This document shows positions 16,618-23,591 of a DNA stretch of 41,582 nucleotides, piece after piece. The notes under the pieces were generated by a model. The model was not told the DNA's origin. It did no database searches and saw only the letters and a list, made by a program, of their open reading frames with translations. The position numbers were made by a program, and so were the translations under genes. Source of the DNA: HGW-17 sp938004375. GTDB taxonomy: Bacteria > Myxococcota_A > Polyangia > HGW-17. The DNA lies in assembly GCA_036802685.1 (NCBI GenBank), contig DAIRVS010000023.1:1-41582 (forward strand), read 5' to 3'. How positions within the stretch are numbered: position 1 is the stretch's first letter; every line of letters begins with the position of its first letter.

Positions 16618-17337
16618 ATGAGAAAACACGAGCGCCCCGCCCACGAACTGCGCCCCCTGCGCCTCGAGACCGACTTCCAGAAGGGCCCCGCTGGCTCGGT
16701 GCTGATCTCCTGTGGCGACACGCGGGTCTGCTGCGCCGCCCACGTGGAGATGAAGGTCCCGCCCTGGTTCTCCCGGGACCGGTCCGGCGGCTGGATCACG
16801 GCCGAGTATGCCATGCTGCCGGGCGCCACCCTCACGCGCTCGAGCCGCACCCGACGCGGGCGGGAGGAGGAGATCTCCCGGCTCATCGGCCGGTCCCTGC
16901 GCGCGGCGGTCCAGCTCGAGGCGCTGCCCCCGTGCACGATCACCCTCGACTGCGACGTGCTCCAGGCGGACGCGGGCACCCGCTGCGCCTCGATCACCGG
17001 CGGCTTCGTCGCGCTGGTCCTCGCCCTCGAGAGCCTCCGGAAGAAGGGTCAACTGCGCCAGTCGCCGCTGCGCCACGCCGTCTGCGCCTGCTCCTGTGTG
17101 CTTTTGCAGGGGGAGGCCCTGCTGGACCCGGATTACGCCGAGGACTCCTCGGCCGAGGTCGACATGAACTTCGTCTTCACCCAGGCCCTCGAGCTCGTGG
17201 AGATTCAGGGAACGGCCGAGGGCAGCCCCTTCTCCACCGACCGCCTCCTGACCCTCCTCGAGCTTGGTCGGCGGGGCGCCGAAGCCTGTTTCGCCGCCCA
17301 GGGACTGGCTTTGGGTCAACTTTTTCCGCAACTATGA
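16618..17337 (+). CDS. rph: Ribonuclease PH
   Basis: 239 residues, a phosphate-dependent 3'-5' exoribonuclease that trims tRNA precursors and other RNAs. Family motifs: ELRPLRLETDFQKGPAGSVL, GDTRVCCAAHVE, GWITAEYAMLPGATLTRSSR, RLIGRSLRAAV, ITLDCDVLQADAGTRCASIT (phosphate-site GTR kept) and EDSSAEVDMNFV with both acidic metal ligands. Compared with E. coli RNase PH, the loop between TR and EI is about five residues shorter (TRSSRTRRGREEEI), so the usual GKQ-GRT loop is altered. Length is otherwise normal. Ribosome site AAAGGA. The stop overlaps the first ATGACAAGAATGTC copy, and a terminator follows at 17388. The common partner gene rdgB is not adjacent. Confidence 0.93.
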   Translation: MRKHERPAHELRPLRLETDFQKGPAGSVLISCGDTRVCCAAHVEMKVPPWFSRDRSGGWITAEYAMLPGATLTRSSRTRRGREEEISRLIGRSLRAAVQLEALPPCTITLDCDVLQADAGTRCASITGGFVALVLALESLRKKGQLRQSPLRHAVCACSCVLLQGEALLDPDYAEDSSAEVDMNFVFTQALELVEIQGTAEGSPFSTDRLLTLLELGRRGAEACFAAQGLALGQLFPQL

Positions 17338-17347
17338 CAAGAATGTC
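17334..17347 (+). repeat. 14-bp direct repeat, copy 1
   Basis: atgacaagaatgtc overlapping the rph stop codon (TGA at 17335-17337). An identical copy is at 17717-17730 at the far edge of the AT-rich island. Internally it is an imperfect inverted repeat (tgaca-agaa-tgtc). Confidence 0.75.
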
Positions 17348-17387
17348 GGCATCGGGCCGCCCGAAACCGCTCCAGACCCGGACGCGA

Positions 17388-17409
17388 GGGGGCGCAGCCC
17401 CCGATTTTT
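17388..17409 (+). terminator. Rho-independent terminator after rph
   Basis: Stem gggggc / gccccc with loop gca (17388-17402), followed by gattttt. It lies 50 nt after the rph stop and probably ends the 11609-17337 operon. Confidence 0.85.
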
Positions 17410-17576
17410 CCCGTGCTGTCAACGAAAATCAAAAGAAAAGGAAGGATGGCATCGAACTTGCGTCAAGAAGAAGCTGCCAGGCTTGGAATCTTAACTTAGC
17501 TTAGCCATTCCTTCCTAATCCCTAGCCTAGCATTCCTTTTTTCCTTGTCATCTTTTTTTCCCATTTTTTTCAGGGT

Positions 17577-17605
17577 TTTTTCCGCGCGACCGGTGCGTCT
17601 ATAAT
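17577..17605 (+). promoter_or_regulatory. Consensus -10 with poor -35
   Basis: TATAAT at 17600-17605 is a perfect -10 hexamer, rare in this GC-rich sequence; the -35 position holds TTTTTC. Transcription would start near 17612 and run towards the 3' end of the oppositely oriented murG, so any product would be non-coding or antisense. Confidence 0.4.
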
Positions 17606-17634
17606 TTGTACTCAGCCAAATCCCCGCCAATCAA

Positions 17635-17653
17635 AGGAAAATCCGGTTTTCCT
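17635..17653 (+). other. Small perfect hairpin
   Basis: aggaaaa-tccgg-ttttcct: a 7-bp stem with a 5-nt loop, 30 nt after the TATAAT. It could be part of a small RNA. Confidence 0.5.
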
Positions 17654-17716
17654 CGGTGTGAGGTATGTCAATTTTGTCAGGGTCGGGCGTCGGGTCGGCG
17701 GTCCTGTCCGGCAGCC

Positions 17717-17730
17717 ATGACAAGAATGTC
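17717..17730 (+). repeat. 14-bp direct repeat, copy 2
   Basis: Identical to 17334-17347. Here the next base completes a perfect inverted repeat, tgaca-agaa-tgtca (17718-17731), 11 bp past the stop of murG. Confidence 0.75.
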
Positions 17731-17741
17731 AGCTTTGGGAA

Positions 17742-18824
17742 TCACAGGGTGAGCAGGTCGTCGCGGATCTCGATGGCGGCCCGCGGACGGGCGACGGCGG
17801 TCATCGCCTCGCGCATGGCGACGAGCCGCGGACGATCGAGGCCCTGGAGCCGCTCGACCAGCGCGTCCGGGGTCGCGTCGACCTCCAACAGCAGTTGGGC
17901 ACCCCCGGCGCTCACCAGGGAGCGGGCGTTGTGCTCCTGGTGGTTGTCGGTGGCGTGGGGATAGGGGATGAAGATCGCCGGCTTCGCGGCGATCGCCAGC
18001 TCGGAGCAGGAGGTGGCGCCGGCACGGCAGACCACCAGGTCGGCCGCGGCATAGGCCGAGGCCATGTCGTGGATGAAGTCGTCGACCTGGGCCTCCACGC
18101 CGGCGGCGCGATAGGCGGCCTCGACCCGCTCGCGGTCGGCGGCGCCGGTCTGGTGGCGAACCCGCACGCCCAAGGCGGCGAGCCGGGGCGCCGCGCTCAT
18201 GAACAACTCGTTGATGGCGCGCGCGCCCTGGCTGCCCCCGAAGACGAAGACCCGCAGCGGGCCGTCCCCGGCTGCGGCCGTGACGCCGCCCAGGCTCTGC
18301 ACGATGGAGCGGCGCACGGGGTTTCCCAGGCTGCGCACGGACTTCTCGGGGAAGTACCGCGCCGATTCCGGGAAGGTGACGTACACGCGGCGCACGCGGC
18401 GCCCGAGCTTGCGGTTGGTGAGCCCCGGCACGGTGTTCTGCTCGAGGATGGCCGTGCGGTAACCCAGCAGCGAGGCGGTGAACACCACCGGCCCCGAGGC
18501 GTAGCCGCCCACGCCGACCACGATCCGCGGCCGGAGCCGCCGCAGGAGCCTCCAGGAGGAAAAGAACGCGGCCGGCAGCAGGAAGAGCCCGGCGAGCTTG
18601 CGAAAGAGCCCGCGTCCCTTGAGACCGCGCACGGGGATCAGGTGCAGGGGGTAGCCTTCGCGGGGCACCGCCCGCACCTCGATGCCGTGGGAGGAGCCGG
18701 CGAAGTGGACCGCGGCGCCGAGCTCGGTGAAGGCCTCGGCCAGGGCGAGCCCGGGAAACAGGTGTCCGCCGGTGCCGCCGCCGGCGATGAGGATCGTGGG
18801 AGCCTTTTCGGTGGATGTCGTCAT
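17742..18824 (-). CDS. murG: UDP-GlcNAc:lipid I GlcNAc transferase MurG
   Basis: 360 residues. Transfers GlcNAc from UDP-GlcNAc to lipid I to make lipid II, on the cytoplasmic face of the membrane. Key features: the first glycine loop GGGTGGHLFPG at 15-25; GVGGYASGPVVFTA; LEQNTVPGLTNR; the second G-loop GGSQGARAIN; CRAGATSCSELA; and the signature YPHATDNHQEHNARSL near the C-terminus. Length is normal. It stands apart from other cell-division and wall genes in view, whereas murG is usually within the dcw cluster. The ribosome site is weak (only GAG at a distance). Divergent from the Asp/Cys lipoprotein at 18968. Confidence 0.96.
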   Translation of the reverse strand: MTTSTEKAPTILIAGGGTGGHLFPGLALAEAFTELGAAVHFAGSSHGIEVRAVPREGYPLHLIPVRGLKGRGLFRKLAGLFLLPAAFFSSWRLLRRLRPRIVVGVGGYASGPVVFTASLLGYRTAILEQNTVPGLTNRKLGRRVRRVYVTFPESARYFPEKSVRSLGNPVRRSIVQSLGGVTAAAGDGPLRVFVFGGSQGARAINELFMSAAPRLAALGVRVRHQTGAADRERVEAAYRAAGVEAQVDDFIHDMASAYAAADLVVCRAGATSCSELAIAAKPAIFIPYPHATDNHQEHNARSLVSAGGAQLLLEVDATPDALVERLQGLDRPRLVAMREAMTAVARPRAAIEIRDDLLTL

Positions 18825-18967
18825 GGCCGGACTCTAGCCGGGAATCCCGCGGGAATCAAAATTCCACCGGAGCCGTCGTCGTATTTGCATTTTTTCCAAT
18901 CAGGAGTACAGTGCGGCAGATCACATCTTTTCAGGTCCGGCCAGTGGCCGGCCAATCGGAGGCAACC

Positions 18968-20005
18968 ATGAAAACATTATCCGTGATGAGCATTCTTATT
19001 CTTTCCCTGTTCTGGGTGGCCGCCTGCGACGACGATCCGTCCGGGCAGAAGAGCGAGATCTGCGACAACCAGATCGACGACGACGGCGACACCTTCGCCG
19101 ACTGCGACGACCAGGACTGCTGGTCCGACGCGGCCTGCACCACCAACAACGCGAACAACGTCAACAACGTCAACAACGTCAACAACGTCAACAACGTCAA
19201 CAACGTCAACAACATCAACAACATCAACAACGTCACCAATCCCGAGGTCTGCGACAACGGGAGCGACGACGACGGCGACGGCTTCGCCGACTGCGACGAT
19301 CGCGACTGCGACCTGGACCCCGTCTGCGAGGGCGGCGAGGTCTGCGACGACGAGCTCGACAACGATGAAGACGGCCTCTTCGACTGTGAGGACGAGGACT
19401 GCTTCGACCATCAGGCCTGCAACTACACCCCCGAGGTCTGTGACGATGGGGTCGACAACGACGGCGACGGCCTCGCCGACTGCGACGACTTCATGGACTG
19501 CATGGAGTTCCCGGGCTGCATGATGGAGCGCGAGATGTGCGACAACGGGACCGACGACGACAGCGACGGCCTCGTCGACTGCGAAGACCCCGACTGCGAC
19601 GGCATCCCCCCCTGCGGCATGGTCGAGCTCGAGATCTGCGACAACGAGACCGACGATGACGCCGACGGGTTCATCGACTGTGAAGACGCGGACTGCGAGT
19701 TCTTCCCGGCTTGCACGACCTTGTCCTGCGATCCCATCGAGCAGACCGGCTGCACGGACCCCGACGCCTGCTACCTCGACGCCCAGAACCCCGACGGTTA
19801 CTGCACCACGGCCGGCGCGGTCGCCACCGGCGAGCGCTGCACCGCCACCCCCGACTGCGCCCCGGGCAACGTCTGCACCGGCCAGAACCCGCAGAACCGC
19901 GTCTGCCGCCAGCTCTGCCTGCTCGCCGGAGGCACCACCTGCGTCGCCGGCACCTGCCAGCAGTCCATGACCCTGGGCTCCGACGTGTTCGGCGTCTGCC
20001 GCTAG
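18968..20005 (+). CDS. Lipoprotein with six Asp/Cys repeats and an NNV linker
   Basis: 345 residues. Lipoprotein signal (MKTLSVMSILILSLFWVAAC, Cys20) followed by DDD, as in the 354-1268 product. It carries six copies of an approximately 32-residue unit, E-I/V/M-C-D-x-x-x-D-x-D-x-D-G-x-x-D-C-x-D-x-D-C, with acidic loops like calcium-binding MopE or thrombospondin type 3 repeats. The first unit is separated from the others by a 30-residue linker of ten NNX triplets. The C-terminal 95 residues are Cys-rich and similar in style to the other paralogue. The start codon is fixed by GGAGG and the signal. Probably a calcium-stabilised rod on the cell surface; this is an inference from the repeat type. 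Confidence 0.87.
   Translation: MKTLSVMSILILSLFWVAACDDDPSGQKSEICDNQIDDDGDTFADCDDQDCWSDAACTTNNANNVNNVNNVNNVNNVNNVNNINNINNVTNPEVCDNGSDDDGDGFADCDDRDCDLDPVCEGGEVCDDELDNDEDGLFDCEDEDCFDHQACNYTPEVCDDGVDNDGDGLADCDDFMDCMEFPGCMMEREMCDNGTDDDSDGLVDCEDPDCDGIPPCGMVELEICDNETDDDADGFIDCEDADCEFFPACTTLSCDPIEQTGCTDPDACYLDAQNPDGYCTTAGAVATGERCTATPDCAPGNVCTGQNPQNRVCRQLCLLAGGTTCVAGTCQQSMTLGSDVFGVCR
19145..19234 (+). repeat. 9-bp in-frame repeat coding (NNX)10
   Basis: Ten units of aacaacgtc with variants (gcg in the first, atc in the seventh and eighth after it). It encodes NNA, then NNV/NNI repeats, the linker of the 18968-20005 lipoprotein. The near-perfect DNA repeat suggests recent slippage. Confidence 0.9.
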
Positions 20006-20101
20006 TCACCCCCTGAAAACCAACCCATCTTGAGGCTTGCGCCCGCCGGCGCGTCGTGCTTCTCTGGGCCGGGTCCGCGACCGCGGCCCCCGGAGGAACC
20101 G

Positions 20102-21382
20102 ATGAACATCCTCAAGGAAGTCCTCAAGCACGAAGTGTTCCCCGCCCTGGGCTGCACCGAGCCCATCGCGGTGGCCTGGGCGGCGGCCCTGGCGGCCCGG
20201 GAGCTCGACGCCGAACCCGAGCGCGTCGAGGCCGTGCTCGACCAGGGCGTCTACAAGAACGGCTTCGCCGTCGCCGTCCCGAACACCGGAGGAGAGCGGG
20301 GCAACGCCATCGCCGCCGCACTGGGGGCCCTGATCCGGCGCCCGGACCTGGACATGAAGATCCTGCAGGAGGCGACCCCGCCGGTCGTCGAACGGGCCCG
20401 CGAACTGATCGCCACCCGGGCGGTGACCTGCGAGCTGGACCGGGGCCGCGGCACGCTGTACATCGACGTGACCGTGCACGCCGGCGGCCACCGGGCGCGG
20501 GCGGTCCTGGAGGGCTCCCACAAGAACGTCGTGCTGCTCACCCGGGACGACGAGGTGCTCAAAAGCGCGACCCCCGGCGCCGCCCCCGCCGCGCTGCCTT
20601 ACCGTGAGAAGCTCAAGGCCATGACCCTCGTGGAGTTCGTCGAGCTGGCCGAGGCCATCGACGCCGAGGACGAGGCCTTCCTGCGCGAGGGCATCTTCAT
20701 GAACCTCAAGATCGCCAAGGTGGGGGAGACCTGCCAGAAGGTCGGCTATTACCTCGCCGACCTGCGCGAGCGCGGCTTCCTCATCGATGACGTGTTCTCC
20801 TCGTCGCGGATCCTGACGGCCTCGGCGGCCGACGCCCGCATGGGTGGCGTGGCCCTGCCGGTGATGTCGTCCGGGCAAAGCGGCAACCAGGGCATCGTGG
20901 CGATCCTGGTGCCTTACAACGTGGGCAAGTACTTCCGCGTGGACGAGCCGCGGATCCTGCGGTCCATCGCGCTGTCCCACCTCGTGAACTCGTACGTGAA
21001 GTGCTACACCGGCAGCCTCTCCCCGCTGTGCGGGTGCGCCATCGCCTCGGGCGTGGGGGCGGCGGTGGCCATCGTGTATCAGCAGGTCGGCGCGGACCGC
21101 GAGCGCTTCGCCCTGGCCGTCAACAACCTCATCAGCGACCTCGGCGGCATGCTCTGCGACGGCGCCAAGAGCGGCTGCGCGCTCAAGGTCGCCAGCTCGA
21201 CGGACTCCGCGATCCTGGCTGCCTACATGGCCATCCACCACCACGGCATCACCGAAACCGAGGGCTTCGTCGGCCGCACCGCCGAGGAGACCATCTGGAA
21301 CCTGAGCACCATTGGCCGCATGGGCATGGCCCGCGCCGACGACACGATGCTGCAAATCATGGAGGAGAAGTCTCGGTCGTAG
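20102..21382 (+). CDS. L-cysteine desulfidase / UPF0597 family (CyuA/YhaM-like)
   Basis: 426 residues of the serine dehydratase alpha-like superfamily, in the UPF0597 branch that includes archaeal L-cysteine desulfidase and E. coli CyuA. These enzymes break L-cysteine into pyruvate, ammonia and sulfide using a [4Fe-4S] cluster without PLP. Motifs: the family N-terminus VLKHEVFPALGCTEPIAVAW with Cys18 as the likely catalytic base; GVYKNGFAVAVPNTG; HKNVV; MSSGQSGNQGI; and cluster cysteines in SLSPLCGCAIASGVGAAV and GGMLCDGAKSGCALK. GGAGG ribosome site. Its 3' end is followed by a hexamer satellite and then the convergent L,D-transpeptidase. Degradation of cysteine, as opposed to serine, is inferred from the subfamily. 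Confidence 0.88.
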   Translation: MNILKEVLKHEVFPALGCTEPIAVAWAAALAARELDAEPERVEAVLDQGVYKNGFAVAVPNTGGERGNAIAAALGALIRRPDLDMKILQEATPPVVERARELIATRAVTCELDRGRGTLYIDVTVHAGGHRARAVLEGSHKNVVLLTRDDEVLKSATPGAAPAALPYREKLKAMTLVEFVELAEAIDAEDEAFLREGIFMNLKIAKVGETCQKVGYYLADLRERGFLIDDVFSSSRILTASAADARMGGVALPVMSSGQSGNQGIVAILVPYNVGKYFRVDEPRILRSIALSHLVNSYVKCYTGSLSPLCGCAIASGVGAAVAIVYQQVGADRERFALAVNNLISDLGGMLCDGAKSGCALKVASSTDSAILAAYMAIHHHGITETEGFVGRTAEETIWNLSTIGRMGMARADDTMLQIMEEKSRS

Positions 21383-21398
21383 AGGATCCCCTCTTCCC

Positions 21399-21443
21399 AA
21401 TCGAAATCGAAATCGAAATCGAAATCGAAATCGAAATCGAAAT
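21399..21443. repeat. Hexanucleotide satellite (aatcga), 7.5 copies
   Basis: Perfect 6-bp repeat between the convergent stops at 21382 and 21457. The same hexamer, in the register tcgaaa, occurs at 36667-36696. Reading frames through it give artificial alternating dipeptides on either strand. Confidence 0.95.
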
Positions 21444-21456
21444 GGCGTCCCTTGGA

Positions 21457-23040
21457 TCACTCGTCGTCTTCGCCGCCGCGGTTCTCGAACATGCGGCGGG
21501 TCTGATCGGCCAGGTCCCGCTTCTTCAGATCGTCGAGGCGGCGAACCTCGTCGGGAGGCGCGAGCTTGCGCGCGTACCGCAGGAAGGGCACCTCGTGGTC
21601 GTACTTGTGCCGCACCACCACGGTCGTGCCCGGCACCGGGCTCGTCTCGTCGACGTAGACCTCGAGCCAACCCGGGGGCACCACAGGCTCCATCCAGTCG
21701 TAGATCCACTTCGCGTCGATGGGGGTGAGGTTCACGCAGCCGTGGGAGCGTCGGTTGCCGAAGTCGGTGTGCCAGTACGCCCCGTGCAGCGCCTGGCCCA
21801 GGAAGAAGAACATCGCCCACGGCACGTCGTCCACCGAGTAGCGCTCCGAGGCGCCCATTCCCGAGGTCATGTCGGAGATCGCCTTCTTCGCCCAGACGCG
21901 GAAGATGCCGTAGCGGGTGGGGAACTTCTTCTCACCGCTGGAGATCGGCGCGACGTACACCGGCTCCTCGCCCTCATAGGCCACCAGCGTCTGCATGCTC
22001 ACGTTGATCTCGATCCACTTCTCGCAGGGCTTCAGACCCGGCGGGACCTTCTTGGCCGGCCAGGCCGAGAGCACGCGGCGGGCCGGGATCCATCCCTCCT
22101 TGACCCGGTAGAACAGCGCCTTGTCCAGCTTCTTCCGGTCGTACAGCGCGCGGATCGAGTAGTGCCCAAGGGGCTTGATCCCGGAGAGCTCCGCGCCGCC
22201 CGGCTCCCCGGAGGGGACCAACTGGATGCTCTTGGCCCGAACGATGGCCGCCGGCAGGTTGAGGTTCAGTTTCCGCAGGTCGATGCCGCGGTACTCGGGC
22301 ACGTGGTACCCGAGGATCTCCTCGTCGTACACCAGGAACTTCTTGCCGGTGACCCAGTAGGGCTTGCCCTTGAGGTTCTTGAACTCCATCAACTGGATCA
22401 TGTCTCCGGCGTGGAAGGTGCCCGCGGGCTTGCCCGCCTCCAGGTCGGCGGAGTTGGCGTAATACGGGGCGCCGGTCCTCCGGATGCGCCCATACTTGTT
22501 CGGCACGATCGCGCCCGGCGGCAGGATGGGCTGCTCGCGCAGCAGCGTCTCGCGCTTGTCCGCCTCGAGGTTCTCACCGCAGACGAAGCGATGGGCGCCC
22601 AGGTTGAGCCAGTACTTCTTGCACCCACCCCCCGCCGGCGCATAGCGGGTCAACGGCAGGCGCGTGTATTGCTTGATCACGCCCGTGAGTGCGGCGCCGG
22701 CGTCGGGCTTGGCGTAGACCCGGGCGCGGTTGAGCACCCGCAGGCTTCGCGTCCCCTCGGGCAGGATGCCGGCCACCTCGGGCAGCGCCGGATCGGGTCC
22801 GGGCCAGACAGCGGGCTGCGCGGGACAGGAAGGCTTGGGCTTCTGCAGGGGGCCCAGGATCGAAGGGATTGCCTGCCCTTCCCCGTTCACGCCCGGGGTG
22901 TTCGCCGTGGCGCCCACGCCGCCGTCGGTGGAGTCCTCGGCCGCGTCGGGATCCTCCTCAACGACGACCACGTGCTTGTCCCGGCTACAGGCGATCACCA
23001 GCAGCCACAGCATGAAGAAACGGAACCAAATGGATTTCAT
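21457..23040 (-). CDS. L,D-transpeptidase lipoprotein (YkuD domain)
   Basis: 527 residues. Lipoprotein signal with lipobox VIAC (Cys18), acidic linker to about residue 60, an SH3-like region at about 80-330 (VLNRARVYAKPDAGAALTGV, GRIRRTGAPYYANSADLEAG) that may bind the wall, then a YkuD domain at about 350-470. The catalytic motif is H-x-D-F-G-N-R-R-S-H-G-C-V-N with Cys435, the residue that attacks the stem peptide to make 3-3 cross-links or anchor proteins. A charged C-terminal tail of about 55 residues follows. The start at 23040 is chosen for the signal peptide; a TTG at 23067 is also in frame, and neither has a strong ribosome site. Confidence 0.9.
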   Translation of the reverse strand: MKSIWFRFFMLWLLVIACSRDKHVVVVEEDPDAAEDSTDGGVGATANTPGVNGEGQAIPSILGPLQKPKPSCPAQPAVWPGPDPALPEVAGILPEGTRSLRVLNRARVYAKPDAGAALTGVIKQYTRLPLTRYAPAGGGCKKYWLNLGAHRFVCGENLEADKRETLLREQPILPPGAIVPNKYGRIRRTGAPYYANSADLEAGKPAGTFHAGDMIQLMEFKNLKGKPYWVTGKKFLVYDEEILGYHVPEYRGIDLRKLNLNLPAAIVRAKSIQLVPSGEPGGAELSGIKPLGHYSIRALYDRKKLDKALFYRVKEGWIPARRVLSAWPAKKVPPGLKPCEKWIEINVSMQTLVAYEGEEPVYVAPISSGEKKFPTRYGIFRVWAKKAISDMTSGMGASERYSVDDVPWAMFFFLGQALHGAYWHTDFGNRRSHGCVNLTPIDAKWIYDWMEPVVPPGWLEVYVDETSPVPGTTVVVRHKYDHEVPFLRYARKLAPPDEVRRLDDLKKRDLADQTRRMFENRGGEDDE

Positions 23041-23119
23041 GACGCTCGAGTACGAAAACGGGAACAATCGGAGACCGCCAGCCGGCGGCCACGGGGACGC
23101 AACCGGAAACCGGAGGAGT

Positions 23120-23512
23120 CTATTTCAGTTCGGGCGTGAAATCCAGGTCGAAGTCCTGGTCGACGACCGCGGTCGTGGCCGGGACCGTGACGCACTGCCG
23201 GACGAACACGCCCGCCTCGTCCTCGGCGCAGAGCTGATAGCCCTCCTCCTCGGCGATGGACTTGTGCACGTCCACCGACGTGCTCACGAGGTAGCTGCCG
23301 TCGGCGGCGACCATGGAGCAGACCCGGTCGTCGGGCCCGAACTCGGCGCAGACCATCACGTTGTACTGGTCGGGCGTGCCCTCGGGCACGGTGACGTGGC
23401 CGCCGGCCAGATCCTTGTACGAGTAGACGCCGTAGCAGGCGGCGATGAGCAGGGTGGAGCCGGCGGCCAGCGCGCCGGCCACGGCCTTTTTCACGAGGGG
23501 GATGGTCTTCAT
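23120..23512 (-). CDS. Small lipoprotein
   Basis: 130 residues with a signal peptide and lipobox LIAAC (Cys26). The mature 105 residues are acidic, with four further cysteines in pairs compatible with disulfides and a strand-like pattern (YNVMVCAEFGPDDRVCSMVA and the QCVTVPATTAVV end). The arrangement recalls carboxypeptidase-like or Ig-type single-domain lipoproteins, but I cannot assign a family. GGAGG ribosome site. It is co-directional with the three-headed DsbA protein (79 nt upstream) and the L,D-transpeptidase (79 nt downstream), so a shared envelope role is possible. Confidence 0.82.
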   Translation of the reverse strand: MKTIPLVKKAVAGALAAGSTLLIAACYGVYSYKDLAGGHVTVPEGTPDQYNVMVCAEFGPDDRVCSMVAADGSYLVSTSVDVHKSIAEEEGYQLCAEDEAGVFVRQCVTVPATTAVVDQDFDLDFTPELK

Positions 23513-23591
23513 CGCATGACCTCCGGTTGTTCGCTGCTTCGAGTATCCCGAAAAATGAGGGAAAAGCAACCCGGAAGGTCACCGAAGACGG

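Larger units (their letters stand above)
17410..17741 (+). other. AT-rich non-coding island with promoter-like sequence
   Basis: No convincing gene. The stretch is far lower in GC than its surroundings, with pyrimidine runs (17530-17581), a long imperfect inverted repeat (aggaaggatggc at 17439-17450 against gccattccttcct at 17504-17516), a perfect TATAAT at 17600-17605 preceded at 17 nt by TTTTTC, and a hairpin at 17635-17653. TGTCA/TGACA motifs recur at 17546-17550, 17666-17670, 17675-17679 and 17718-17731. A small RNA or a regulatory region is possible. A short frame from 17665 has no family match and mostly runs antisense to murG. Confidence 0.55.

Noticed and set aside
17665..17964. Small plus-strand ORF starting in the AT-rich island
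   Set aside because: Two thirds is antisense to murG and Ser/Arg-rich; only the first 26 codons are unique and no family is visible.
21001..23139. 712-residue plus-strand frame over the hexamer satellite
   Set aside because: Antisense to the L,D-transpeptidase, whose catalytic motif and signal peptide are on the minus strand; the alternating Ile-Glu stretch is a satellite artefact.
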